Made by a program: the position numbers and the translations under genes. Below, piece after piece: positions 11,672 through 23,504 of a stretch of 64,000 nucleotides of DNA. The notes under the pieces were generated by a model that was given only the letters and a program-made list of their open reading frames with translations, did not search any database and had not been told where the DNA came from. The first letter of the stretch is position 1. Each line of letters begins with the position of its first letter. Source of the DNA: Aedes albopictus (lineage: Eukaryota; Arthropoda; Insecta; Diptera; Culicidae); contig NC_085137.1 of NCBI RefSeq assembly GCF_035046485.1, positions 132,064,703 through 132,128,702 of the forward strand, in the 5' to 3' direction.

Positions 11672-13613
11672 TAGAGGGTCTTGTTTCCCGGACTGAAAAA
11701 AATCCCGGGATTCGGGATTTTTATTTTCCAAATCCCGGGATTTCCCGGGATCCCGGGAAAAACCTAAATTTTCTGAAAAACGATGAAAAAGCTAATGGAA
11801 CGATTTCATAAGCACTTTTAATTAAATTCGATCAACTAATAACCATTATATTCGAAAGAAAATACAAATTCCATAGACATTTGATTGTGTGAGGGCAGTT
11901 GGAGACATTCAGAGGTATTTGAAAATTTTCAAATAAAGTTCATCTTCTTCCGCAATAGGTTAACTTGGGCTATAGGTTGACTTCTGCCTTACTTATCCGA
12001 AGGAATTTTTTGACAGAACTTGATGATATTTCTAGAGTAATCCCTTATAATTTACCCTGAGATGTGAATGAATTCGGTGTGTGAATTTTATGACGGAGTT
12101 AAAATAACAGTGTTAGAATGGTGATTTGAAAATTTTAAACGGCAATTTCTTAAGATATTATTTGTCCGCATTTTGTTTTTTTTTTCTTCAAGAAAATGTG
12201 TGACTATTTCAATTATATTTGAATATACATTCATGTTAACATTTTAGAATTTCGATTAATTTTTTTGGTGAAATACATTGAAGAAACTGTGGAAAAAATC
12301 CAGAATAATTCAAGAAAGACCCTCTCAACAAACTTCTTGAAGATATGAATATCTTCAAAAAAATCCTTATAAAATTCTTTTAAAAATTTATTTATGATTT
12401 CCATTTCAACATTTTTATCCCAAAAGTCCATTGATCTTTTTTTTTTCGATTTATTTGGCAGGATGACAATTTTACCAATTTCTTCAGATGTTTTTTTTTT
12501 GTGGTTTTTACAATAACTTTTATATTTCTATTATTCCTATGATATGGTATTAAATTATATTCTTCGATTTTATTGTACGATTCGCTTTATTTCTTTTTTT
12601 TTCAACTCGATATTGCTCTGTTTTTTACCATTAATAATCACAGAAATTGCTGCAGAAAATCTAAAAACGGTGTGCTGTTCCTTCTTGTAAATAAATTCCT
12701 GATGTCTCTTAGAAATTTCGTCAAAATTATCACTTGTATTATCTCTAATGATTGTTGAAATGAGTTCCGCAGAAAATTTCAACTGGCCTTAAGAACAAAA
12801 TGTCTCAACGAATTTTATCGGAAATATCTTTTCGAAATAGTCAACAAATATTTCAAAGATTGTCAAAGTTCGACAGAGGTTAGGGATTGTTTATCCGTTT
12901 TCTCTTGAAAATTCTGCGAATTTTCCTCATAATTTAAACGCAAAAGTGCAAGCAATTGATCAGGGCTGTTGAATATTATATAACAACACAGTATTCTTGG
13001 GATAACTCCAGAAACATCTGAAAATATTTGCAACAGTTTACAAATTTCACATATTGTAAAAATGTTGAACATTGCCATAAATTCCAAGAATGCTACCAGA
13101 ACAATCTAGCTTAAAATAAATCATTTTATTTCACATTCCGATATTCTGACTGTTGATTCAGTTTGATTATAATTGTAATGTAACGCCACGTAAATGAAAA
13201 ATGGAAAGGCAGTAATAAATTTTAAAATGTAAAGTCAATGTAAAAACAATAGATATCGGCTCAGTTATGCCCATGTGGCGCACGAGCTTTCCAAATAAAC
13301 GAATAAGTAAAAAATTGAAAAATGAATGACTTAAGTCAGCCAAAATATCTTTGGTATAGTTAATTGGACTTTCATCTAAACTGGATTTAAGTAGAAATAA
13401 ACTTTACCTGACAGATAGCGTAGAATTGGATGGAAAAAAGAAAACATTGATAAAGAGAAGATTTCAAAGTGAAAAGATTTGTTTTAGTATTGCCATTTTT
13501 TTATTTTCGGGAAATCCCGGGAATTTCTGAAAAATATCCCGGGATTCGGGATTTTTCAGATCCCGGGATATCCCGGGATTTTTGTCCCGGGAAATCCCGG
13601 GCAAGACCCTCTA
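11672..13613. mobile_element. non-autonomous hAT-like transposon, TAGAGGGTCTTG family, copy 2
   Basis: The same 12-bp TIRs as the copy at 8230, with the identical 8-bp duplication GTAAACCC at 11664-11671 and 13614-13621. Both subtermini carry the stacked CCCGGGATT motifs. At 1942 bp it is 455 bp longer than copy 1. The inner flanks are alignable by eye (ACGATGAAAAA, TTGCCATTTTTTTATTTTCG), but the centre has diverged. There is no transposase frame, so it would need a helper in trans. The perfect duplications suggest recent activity of the family even though the interiors differ. Confidence 0.85.
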
Positions 13614-13621
13614 GTAAACCC

Positions 13622-14295
13622 CATATTTTTTGCGTTTTTTGTTAGAAAATCAATTCGAATTTAAATAAATGATCATCTTTCGATCAATTCCAATCAAGTA
13701 TGTTCAAAACGTGTGAAAAATGTGGAAAGATAAATTTAATTTGAGTATAAAATGGGAAAAATATCGTAAAATATATGAAAAAAACATGGCTTTTTTAAAT
13801 AGCTCTAATTTGAAAAACTGCACATTTCTGCAAAATATTTAAACGTTTTTAGACAGCTCTAAGCATGATGTTTAAGATGTACTATTCGAAATTGCGGCGA
13901 CACGTGACGACACGAACCGTTTTTTAACTTAAAAATTACCAAAATTTCTTAGGTACAATATATGAAAATTTGAATAGTTTTGTAACATATTAGTTTTGCA
14001 CCATACGTGCATTCAAGCAGTCCAATGACAAGCTTTCATATGCTGGATAACTTAAAACATATATTCCAATCTCAAAATATTATTATTTTACTTTTTTCGA
14101 ATAATTCATTTTTCAATTTTATGACTTAGACCACTTTGGCAGTGAAAATGTCATTGAAATACAAAAGCTGGTATGCTTTTAATTAAGAATCATAAAAGTA
14201 CAATACATTAACTTTGTTATAAGGTGAAATAAAGTTTAAAAATATCAATTTCGTTTTTTGAGAGTTTTGGCCGCCCCTTTGTATGGAGCCCGACC
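13622..14295. other. gene-free AT-rich stretch
   Basis: Nothing recognised between the hAT-like copy and the retroelement 3' end. Confidence 0.4.
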
Positions 14296-14341
14296 AATGT
14301 GCAAGGGCTGAAAGTCTCTTTAATAAAGACAAATCAATCAA
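14296..14341 (+). mobile_element. 3' terminus of a truncated retroelement
   Basis: GCAAGGGCTGAAAGTCTCTT followed by TAATAAAGACAAATCAATCA is the same terminal sequence seen at 10206 and 34383. It ends in an AATC-type tail and contains an AATAAA-like signal. It abuts a G-rich array. Confidence 0.6.
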
Positions 14342-14935
14342 CGTTCCAGGGGATTTCAGGAGAACTCACGGGAGAACTCTACACGCTAACGCCGCTCAGC
14401 ACAAAAGTGCATAATTTCCAGACTACACCAAAAATGTGTAACCCTTGCACATTCACAAAATCAGCTCCTGTGTCCGCAAAATCGTTAAATTCGCAAAATT
14501 TTTTGTACAGCAATCTAGCTAGGTTTACTAGTGACCTTGGAAAACAAAAAAAAATCGACATTTTGCATCTAGACGAGCGTACGAGCTGTTTTATGAGAAT
14601 GTGTAACTGTAACACATTTTTGTGTGGTCTGGAAATTATGCACTTATGAGTAGGGCTTACACATTTTAGTGCTGAGCGGTTTTACTGTGTAGGAGTATTC
14701 GAGGGTGTCTCAGGCTTAATGGGCGTTCCATGGGGTTTTGGGGGGTTTCAGAGGTATTTCAGGGGACTTTCAAGGGGTTTAAGAGGCTTTAGGAGCGTTC
14801 CACGGGTTTCAAAGGGTTTTGAGGGCTTTCCAGTGGCATTACAGGGTGGTTTCAAAAACCTCAGGGAGTTCCAGGATCACTCAAGGGAGTTTCGAAGGGA
14901 TCGAGACTGTTAGCGGGGGTTTTAGACGCTGGTCT
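14342..14935 (+). repeat. G-rich degenerate ~11-bp array with an inserted MITE
   Basis: GTTCCAGGGG/GATTTCAGGAG units occupy 14342-14379 and 14692-14935, separated by the MITE at 14382-14689. They are of the same family as 9717-10205. Confidence 0.7.
14382..14689. mobile_element. TA-flanked MITE, CACxxTAAxxCCGCTCAGCAC ends
   Basis: Left end CACGCTAACGCCGCTCAGCA and right end, inverted, CACAGTAAAACCGCTCAGCA, match at 16 or more of 20 positions. A TA lies on each side. An inner pair (GTGCATAATTTCCAGAC / GTCTGGAAATTATGCAC) extends the inverted repeat. It is 308 bp with no coding capacity. It interrupts the G-rich array. Confidence 0.75.
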
Positions 14936-15134
14936 CTATACAGCGACATTCTACCAGAGAAATTCATTCTTGCTGGAATTCCTCAAAATACTCCCTAAAG
15001 TTTGACTCTCTCGGGTGCTTATTAAGAAACTACTCTATACATTTCTCAAGCGATTCTTCTGGAAAATACTGCACGAGTTCCTCCAGAATTTCATCCATGT
15101 ATCTCTCCATCCTGGGATTGTTCAGGATTTATTA

Positions 15135-15623
15135 AGACCAGGGGTTCCCAACCTTTTTGAGGTGACGACCCCCTTTAAGAATTGCCAAAACATCTGAGGC
15201 CCAACGAAATTTTTTAGAAAAAAAAAATAGAAATTATAAATGAACAAAACCGAGTTTTTTTGGGTACAGAGACGTTGCCAGCAATTTACTGTGGGAGGGA
15301 TTTTCGACGATCAATAATACGTTTTTTTTAATGCGATACTCACATTTCGTAAATATTGATGTCATAAACAATTAATTTGAGCAGTAGCTGAAAAATAGCG
15401 GCGCGGCCGAAAATTTTTTCTTTTGAAAGCGTTTTATACGAAAATTTGTCCTCAAATTGTGGCTTCTAGAGGTGGCATGGCAGTATACAAAATTTAAAAT
15501 TAGTGAAATTTACGGAAAAATAGAAGAAATGTTCAACATTTTTATGGTAACGTCGCGACCCCCCGGGACTGGCTTCACGGCCCCTCAGAGGGCCGCGGAC
15601 CACCGGTTGGGAACCCGTGCTCT
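15135..15623. mobile_element. non-autonomous hAT-like element (GGTTCCCAACC type)
   Basis: Left terminus AGACCAGGGGTTCCCAACC and right terminus, inverted, AGAGCACGGGTTCCCAACC. GACGACCCCC and GTCGCGACCCCCC lie just inside the two ends. This terminus style is characteristic of many hAT MITEs. Both flanks contain GGATTT, but a clean 8-bp duplication is not visible, so the copy is probably old. Confidence 0.65.
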
Positions 15624-16330
15624 ACGGATTTCTCCAGAAATCCTCCAGAAATTTTCATCGAGTTACTTACAGAGTTCCTTCAAAAGTTTCTCATGATTTT
15701 CCAGGCATTTAACCCGGAATACTTCAGATATAACCCGGAGTTTTGCGAAAGGTTTGTTCAGATAATGCTCAGGAATTCTTGAAAGAATCTCTTGAGATTT
15801 TTTTTTAAATTTCTTCATAGATTCTTTCAAGAATTCCTCCATTTTTTGCGCAATTTCTGGAAGTGCCCCTTGAAATAAATCCCTAGAGGAATACCTTAAT
15901 AAATTCCTGCAGAAATCTCTACAAGAATCCCAGGAGATATTTCTGACGGAACTACAGGACCAATTTCTTAAAGAAATCCCTGTAAGAATTTCTGCGAGAA
16001 GAATTTACGGAGCAATCTCTGCAGGGTTTTGAAAGAAATTTTTAAAGTAATTTCTTTAAAACTCCATGGAAGAAAGTTCTGAAATACTGAAGGAGTCCCT
16101 GGAGATATTCAGTGGAATTCTTGTAGAAGTGTCAGGAAGTACTGTTGTAGAAATCCCTGAATTTTGGAAAATTCTGAACAACTTCAAAGAGTAATACCTA
16201 AAGAAACTCCTAGCAAACCTTTGATGGAATTCATGGTGGAATTAAAATAAAAAGTTCATTCATGAATTTTGAAGAAAATTTCTAAAAAAATCATTTATTA
16301 AAATCTTAGAAATTTTTTTGAGAATACTTC
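15624..16330. repeat. degenerate 12-bp AATTCCTGNA-type array
   Basis: Imperfect repeats of the GGAATTCCTGAA family (for example TAAATTCCTGCAGAAATCTC), decaying toward the right. No gene. Confidence 0.55.
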
Positions 16331-16570
16331 TGGAGCACGATCTGTTGGTGTATTTCTGAAACAATACCACCATAAACCATTGTCAATCTTCAGTTCCTGT
16401 AGAAATTTTAACGGCGAAACTGGATGCATTTCCCCATTTTTTGCCCTTTTTTTTTTCTTTAAATAACGGTGCAATATTTCAAACTAGGTTTCCATGCACA
16501 CTTAGACGAGGATCAAGGTATCGCCTGATTTTTTTTCGTGATGAAAATGTTTTTTGTTTTTCCAAAAACC

Positions 16571-16802
16571 TTTTTCTTCTTCTGTATGGCTCTACGTCCC
16601 CACTGGGACTTGGCCTGCCTCGCTTCAACTTAGTGTTCTTTGAGCACTTCCACAGTTATTAATTGAAGGGCTTTCTTTGCCTGTTATTGCAAGAATTTTG
16701 ATATTGTTAGGCAAGTACAATGATACACTATGCCCAGGGAATCGAGAAAATTTTCCCGACCGGAACGGGAATCGAACCTGCCGTCTCCGGATTGGCGTTT
16801 TT
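16571..16802 (-). mobile_element. Feilai-type SINE, 5'-truncated
   Basis: On the minus strand it carries the B-box region (GGTTCGATTCCCGTTCCGG) and the body ending GAACACTAAGTTGAAGCGAGG ... CCCAGTGGGGACG and a TTC/GAA-rich tail. It matches the copy at 37388 across its length. The A-box half of the tRNA head is missing. A 14-bp duplication, TTTTTCCAAAAACC, flanks it at 16557-16570 and 16803-16816, so the truncation happened at insertion. Confidence 0.8.
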
Positions 16803-16816
16803 TTTTTCCAAAAACC

Positions 16817-17720
16817 ATTATTACCGAAATTTTGTTTAAAAATGGATTTTGTAAAACCAAAAACATTTCCCACCTCGTAAAAAACTCAAGAGATACTTTG
16901 ATCCTCTTAATGTGTATGAATACCGATTTTGGAAATGTTGCTTCGTTAGTTAATATAAAAAATCAAAACCAAAAAATGAGGAAAGTTTTTCCTTGAGAAA
17001 TAATTCTGAATTAATAAAAAAAAATCTGGAGAAATTCTTGTTCTTCAAATTTATAAAAGAAACGTCGCAGAAATTTCTGAAAAAATACACATATTTGGAG
17101 CTTTCGATTCGTTCAGGTTTCTGAAAGAATCTATGGAGGAATTTATAAAGAAACTCATGTTAGCTTGGCTTGAGGAAATCTCGAAAAAATTTCCGGTGGA
17201 TGCTTTAGAGGAAATTCCAGAAAAATGAAATTTTTAAATATGAAGTGCGCTCATACTTTAAAGTTAAAAACCCCTTTTGATCCCAAGAGCTGGTTACTCA
17301 TTGAGTAACTCGAAGTAATCTCGGATAACACAACAGCCCAATATTCTGTATATATTTTTTCCTATTACCAGTTCCTTATCAGCTTAACCATCAATGAATC
17401 GATTAATTTACCGGTGAATCGATTTTTTCTACCCGAATTTCACGAAAAAAGACGACTCAATCACCATAATACTAAATAGGATTTTTTCTTTAGGAGGCCA
17501 ATTCTGGACGATATTTCTTAAAAAAACACCGTTCAGTGTGAAACTTGTATCTCTTAAGTTTATTTTTTTGTTGAAATAGCATGCTTAGTTTTTTCTTAAC
17601 ACGAGGAAATGTATAATTTTCAGAATACTTTGCAACTCAGTAGGTTATGATTTTTAAGCAATAGTGTTTGAGAGAGTCAGACCAAAACATACTTTTACAG
17701 ACTCGTGGATGTGTTTTTTT
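16817..17720. other. gene-free AT-rich stretch
   Basis: No element with definable ends. Short frames on both strands are chance. Confidence 0.4.
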
Positions 17721-20261
17721 TTCTGAATGATAAATGAATTGCTGAAGAAATTTCGAAGCGAATTTTTGAAGATACTTTTAGACGCAATCCTGTTGAAATT
17801 TCTGGAGAAATTCAATAACCCTGGAGGAACATCTGGAAGAATCCTGAGAAGTACTTCCAAAAAAATCAAAGGAGGATTTTCGGAAGAAAATCCTGCAGCA
17901 ATACCTGAACAAACTCTTTGGAAACCCCTTGGTAAAATTCCCCGAATAGTCTTTAAAGATATCTTTAGAAGAATCCCTGGAAAGTCCTTCAATTAAATTT
18001 CTAAACGGTATTATGATGCCAAGTACCTACGTGTATTTATTTCCGAAAAAAAACCGGAGTAATATCTGGAGTAACAAACGGATAAACCTCTGTAAAAAAA
18101 TCCAAGGAAAAATTCTTGAGAAATTTCTTAAGCATTTCCATTAGAACTTCTTAGAAAATATAGCTGAAGATTTTTTTAATGTATTGCTTAGAGAACCCAT
18201 AGGAAATTACTCAGAGGAATTCTAGAAATAATGTCTCTTTGAATTTCTGCAGAAATCCCCGGTTTAATTCCTGAAGGAATTTCTGGAATTTTTTTTGAAG
18301 AATCTGCTGGAGGAATTCACGACAGAATCCTCGGAAAAATCTCTGAAGGAATCCCTGGAAAAAAATCTATACAAATTCCTGGAGAAGTATCTATAAGAAT
18401 CCATGGCAGACTTCTGAATAGAATTCTTAAAAATCTTTGCTCATGAAATTCTTAGAGGAAGAAGATGAAGACATTCTTATATAATTCTTATGTATCTGAA
18501 GAAATTGCAGGAGGTATACCTTAAAGAATACCTGGAAGAATTTTCGATGGAATCGTTGGAAGAATTTCTGAACGTATCCTTGGAAGATTTTATAAAAGAA
18601 TTCCTGGATCTTGTTCTGACTCAATTCGTGGAAGATGTTTTAGAGGAAATTCTAAAAGAATCCATTAAGTAATTATGGAAAGAATTCATTCAAGATTTCT
18701 GGAAAAACCATTGAAGAAATTCCTGCAGGAATATCTAAAGAACTGTGTGAAGGAAACTCTTGCGCAAATTGGGAAGATGTTCATATCGAAATTTGCAAGG
18801 TTTTCTTGATTAATCTGTGGACTCATGTTTGAAGGACTTGTGGAAGATTTCTTTAAAATATCCCGTGGGGAACCCAAACTTGTCGCAGAAGAGTCACGGC
18901 AGCGCAGGTTTTTGTTTTGCAGAAGTCACTGTGACTTACTTCTACATATTCTGTGATTTCTGCACAATCAAATCTTGCGCCGTAGTGACTCTTTTGTGAA
19001 AAGTGTGTTACTTGAGAATATTCAATAATGCAGCAATTTCAAGAGCCATCCAAGGGAGATTTTCTGAAGGCGTTTTTGAAGATTTTAGTAGGAGAATCTC
19101 TGAGGGAATTTTAAAAAGAATTTCTGGAGGAATTAAAAGTATCCCATATTTAATTTTTAATTTATTCATTGGAAGATTTCTGAATTTTTTACAGTGTTTT
19201 CTGAAAAAAAAAACAAAAGAATTTCTAAAATAATCTCTGTAAGAATTTCAAAGCAAACTATTTTAATTTTTTTAATTGAAGTTTTGGAACATTTGTTGAA
19301 GGGGTCGCTGGGGAATGTTTGAAGGAGTTCTTGAAGACATTTCTAAAAGAATCCCAGGAGAATTTTTTGAAATATATGTTTGTAGAACCCCCAAAAGTTG
19401 TCCGACAGAAGCTCTGAAGGAACCTGTTCACGCACTAATTGGAATATGAGAGTGTGACAGTAGATGCTTGGTAGCAACTCCATATCAATTGTCGGAATAA
19501 TCGCAGTTGTACAGATTTGAGCGAGAATCTGTTTTTATGTATTTGAATGTGTGTTACAGCCTGTATTTTGTATTGTATTCTGTGTTCCTTCCGTCACAAT
19601 ACTACAATGTTTGTTCATCCAATAATGTCTGTAGTAAGGAAGCCTATAAAACTGCCGTAGAAGATAGTACATACCAGATAATAGTCCTTGATATTCGTAA
19701 TGCAAGTGACACACAGTCAGACAGAACGCGCAGTTAGAACAAAGCAGTTACATTTTAGTTCAAATTAAGTGTCGTTCGTAGTCATACATAATATAAGAAA
19801 TACAGTCCAATCGTTTTTCTTATTAAAGTCAGTTAAGTGTTCGCAATAAATTCCAGTTGATTAAGAATTCTCGATTCTGTGTTCCGTAAGAAGAAATTCC
19901 TCTCGATAGTGATCCAAACTATCAACAGAACAACAGAATCCATGGAGGAATTTGTGATGAAGCCCCGAAGGAATTTCTGAATATAGAGATCGAAGAATTT
20001 CTCAAGCAATGCATGCAAGATTTTGAAAGCAATGCGTGAAGAAAGTTTTCTATTGAATTCTTTCAATACTTGTTGAGATAATCAGTGAAGAAATTCCTGG
20101 GGGCAGTTATGGTGGAGAATTTTCTATTAGATTTTGTCAAAAACACGAGGAAGAATTTGATAAACATTTTTTTTTTTAAAGTCGATGAAGGAGTTTTCAA
20201 ATTTATTTTTGGAAGAATTCATGGAAGGCTTTAAAAAAAAACTTGTAATTCAGAATTCTTG
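17721..20261 (+). repeat. degenerate 12-bp GGAATTCCTGAA array, + polarity
   Basis: Units such as GAAATTTCTGGAGAAATTCA and GGAATCCCTGGAAAG recur at about 12 bp from 17721 to 19424 and resume at 19928-20261 after an LTR insertion. The period is a multiple of three and few stops arise, which explains the many 60-110 codon frames here. None is a real gene. Confidence 0.7.
19425..19927 (+). mobile_element. probable solo LTR
   Basis: 503 bp beginning TGTTCACGC and ending TATCAACA. The ends are the inverted TGTT/AACA typical of LTRs, and near-identical 5-mers (GAACC / GAACA) abut both sides. It contains a TATAAAA at about 19648, and ATTAAAG and AATAAA polyadenylation-like signals near 19823-19850. 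It sits as a foreign block inside the 12-bp array. There is no internal coding region, so it would be the product of LTR-LTR recombination. Copia or Bel/Pao is likely from the 5-bp duplication; orientation is from the TATA-to-AATAAA order. Confidence 0.55.
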
Positions 20262-20271
20262 TGGGAATTTC

Positions 20272-20475
20272 TTAGTTTTCTATGAGCATTTCCTCAGTAA
20301 CAACTGAAAGCTTTCTCTGCCATTGATCAATTTGTATGTGTATATCTTCTGACAGGCATAGAGATACTCTATGAAAAAGGCAGTCAAGGAAATTTTCATT
20401 ACGAAAAGTTCTTGGACCGACCGGGAATCGTGGTCATGCTGGATATCCACGCCTTTACAGCTGTTAGACGTAAAG
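20272..20475 (-). mobile_element. Feilai-type SINE, degraded
   Basis: Matches the minus-strand Feilai body (GACCGACCGGGAATCG; GGTCATGCTGGATATCCACGCC; CAACTGAAAGCTTTCTCTGCC). An internal deletion removed part of the T-arm region, and many substitutions are present. No flanking duplication survives. Confidence 0.65.
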
Positions 20476-20489
20476 TGTTATGCAAAAGT

Positions 20490-22489
20490 ATTGAACGTTA
20501 AGCTAAATTGCACAGACGCAAAACACTTTGCCACACAAACCTAATAAGAGACATCCAACCCAAACACCATAAAGCACACGACAAGCATTGCAGCCACCAT
20601 TCTTCCCCAATGCTTCAGTCGTGTAATTATTTGACCCAGCAGGTTAATGATTAAAATAAATATCGGAAAATGCTTAGAGACGCAAAAGCACGAAAGTGTT
20701 TCTTCTCGAGTGCAGTGAAGCGGCTGCGTCACATTGAATCGGGCGGTTGGCTTCAAGTGCTGAGCGGCCTCCTCAAAAACTGATTTGGTAAGGAGGAAGT
20801 GTTCGACAGAAATGCTACAAACTCACCAATGCAACAAGAAAATCGCGCGCTCGCGCAGAATGGACCATAATGATGGCGATGATGGTTGTTTTTTTTTTCG
20901 ATTCTTGGTTTGAAAAAACCGAGCCATGAACAAGAACTATGAGTAATACTCCTAGTAGTGTTAGCTCGATTATGAATCTTTCATCGATATTTGTCAAGTG
21001 CTCGAAGTGTTGGTGGTTCAATCATGGTAATCATTGAGTATTGGCATTATTGTATTGTTCATTTGGTGATTTTTAGTGACTGTTTTCACTTCGGCCACTT
21101 GTTTTTCGCAAGAACTTGCTTCACGTTTTACCTTCATAGAAATGTTTAAGTTAGCTATGTCTTCTATCCTACTTCTTATGATATCTCAACCTTTCTTGCT
21201 TGCATTCAAACAAGAGAAGTGGTGAAATCTCGAGACCTGGGCGCGAAAATCGTGTGAACATATTTATTTTGCTCACTTTCCATTTCACTTGCACAGATGA
21301 TGGAAACGGCGCGCGGCCCGGTCTGGATTAGGTACTGGATGTAGGTGTGGGATCAGCAGAAGTGGGCAAGACCACGATCCGCGCCAGCAATCGATCCTCA
21401 CTTCGCTGCAAACAGAACCTGCACGAATTTCGTTTGCTTATTGTTTATAATGTTTATTAAAGATTGATATTCTCGGCTTTCTTCTGCTGGATGGTTCGTC
21501 GTTCATCTGTCGGTCGGTTTTGTGGTCCGCTGTGTTTTCCCCACGCGTCACCTTGGTCTCTTCCCGATACACTCCGATCGGACGGTAATGGTTATGGTCA
21601 TAATAGCAATAATAATAATAATTTTCAGGGCGCGAGAAGAAATTCATAAAATTACCGGAGCCGCGCGATTGATAAACCATCGGTTTCGCTCACGCCGGTC
21701 TCTTTATTCCGTTCCCGGTGTACCGAGCGGTGATCCGCAGTTATTGGAGGGTCGGTTGGCTGCTTGTTTGGGTCTGCGAATTTGACGAAAATCGCCGGCT
21801 GAAGTCAACGAAGACAATAAGGGCCAAGAGGTCAGGATGCTCGTGGCGAGGTGCTAACCAAGATATTAACACCCCACTATGGTCCGAACTAATTTGCGTC
21901 ATGGTGTGAAGAAATGGAGTGCGATTCGGGCACGGAAAGAAAAGTTTCTAATGGTCGCGAACAGAAAGAATTTTGGGTTGGGTATTATGTGGTTGCATTC
22001 AACTTCAAGGGCAAATTTTAGAACGCAAGATCAGAGACTATATCTTTAAAGAATTCTGGAAAAGTTTCTTTTCACAAAGACATTATATTTCAAAACTCGT
22101 TCATCACCGCAGTCCTTTATCTTCTGCTGCACGCTACTTCCGCTGAATAGTTGAGAATCTGATCCTCCTCAGCTTTACAAGTTTTCTTTCGTAAATCAGA
22201 TCGCACGCAAACACTATATCCACGTTTCAGGTGGGTGTAAAGTTCTGCTAACATTACAAATGATCTAGCAACAATATCCATGTCATCCACAGAACAGACG
22301 AATTGGCCGGATTACGAGAAAATCGTACCCCGGTTGTTGAACCCGGTGCACCGCATAACACCTTCCAGGGCAGTATTGAATAGTTAGTAGGATAGTCCTT
22401 CACCTTGTCACAGTCCCCGGCGAGATTCGAGTAAACTGGAGAATTAACACCCCAGACAACCAGGAATCGCATAAGGATGCACGCTGCAC
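20490..22489. other. gene-free, low-copy-looking stretch
   Basis: No recognisable transposon. It is somewhat GC-richer than its surroundings near 21300-21900, with an AATAAT run at 21603-21620. The short frames (for example 21522-21785 +) lack family features. A non-coding or very diverged origin is possible. Confidence 0.4.
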
Positions 22490-23504
22490 ATCGTATAAAA
22501 TACTACCGCATATATGTACGGCTGAGGGACAATTTTCATCGCATATGATGTTATTTTTGAACTTACTGCGATGTAAATATCTGGTAAAATCATATAAGAG
22601 TGCAAATTAACTTTTATAATGCATGACTACATCGTAGTAGAAGATATTCCGATGTTTTGTTGCGACGAACTTTGCTTATTCGCAAAAGCGTTCGAGTGAA
22701 CTCGCAAAGTGTCAATTGAATTCGCATAATTGCGTACTGCGATGATTATACGACTTCACTTTATGCTTTTCTAATTATGTCAGTTTAACTCGCATTGGTG
22801 TACAATCTAAATCGCATAAAAGTAAAAATAAACTCGTTCAAATGTACATACAAACTCGCATAAGCTAGAATCGTTATCGTTGGCATATTGCGATGTGATA
22901 TGTGATAACAATGAGAGAGGTGCTGTTGGAGTGCCAAAAAGTTAAAAGAAAGTCAAAAGTTATCATTATGGTTACAAAACAAGTTACAAAGTCATCATGT
23001 TTATTTTGTTGACCTTATAATTAACAATGGGTGGTGCTAGCAAGAGAGGAGTAATGATAACTGTGCGGGAAATCATGCGACATCATTTTGATTTCCAAAG
23101 AGCCAGCCGAACACGTACAGCGCACAGAAACCAAGTACATTCCAACAAGCACTGAGGTGAGTTAGAATGTCATGACATATAATAAGTGTGTTTCATAAGT
23201 AGTGTTTGGTGCTAAGTGTGAAGTGCGGCTCGATAATCCAAAGGTTATTAGTTCGATACTTAAGTGACAAGATTTTTTTTATTTCGAATATTTTTAAGTC
23301 GCATAAGGTGCTTTATTACGTCGCAATAGTGCACACCGTACATCGCATAAGATATCGCTTCAAGTCATATAGCGTCATATTTTCCCGTCAATGCACGTAT
23401 AGCGCCTCCACTTTTGTACGCATAAGGCACTTTTACTGCATCTTATACTATGTAACTTAACCGCATAAAAGTACGTATCACATGCATATAAACTTCATTA
23501 CGTA
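22490..23504. repeat. cluster of CGCATAA / TTATGCG motifs
   Basis: CGCATAA or close variants (TCGCATA, TGCGATG, ACGCATAA, CCGCATAAAAGTACG) occur more than a dozen times in both orientations over 1 kb. CCGCATA lies near both extremes (22506 and 23461). This looks like transposase-binding subterminal repeats of a non-autonomous element, but no exact TIR was found. The right edge is interrupted by the element at 23505. Confidence 0.45.
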
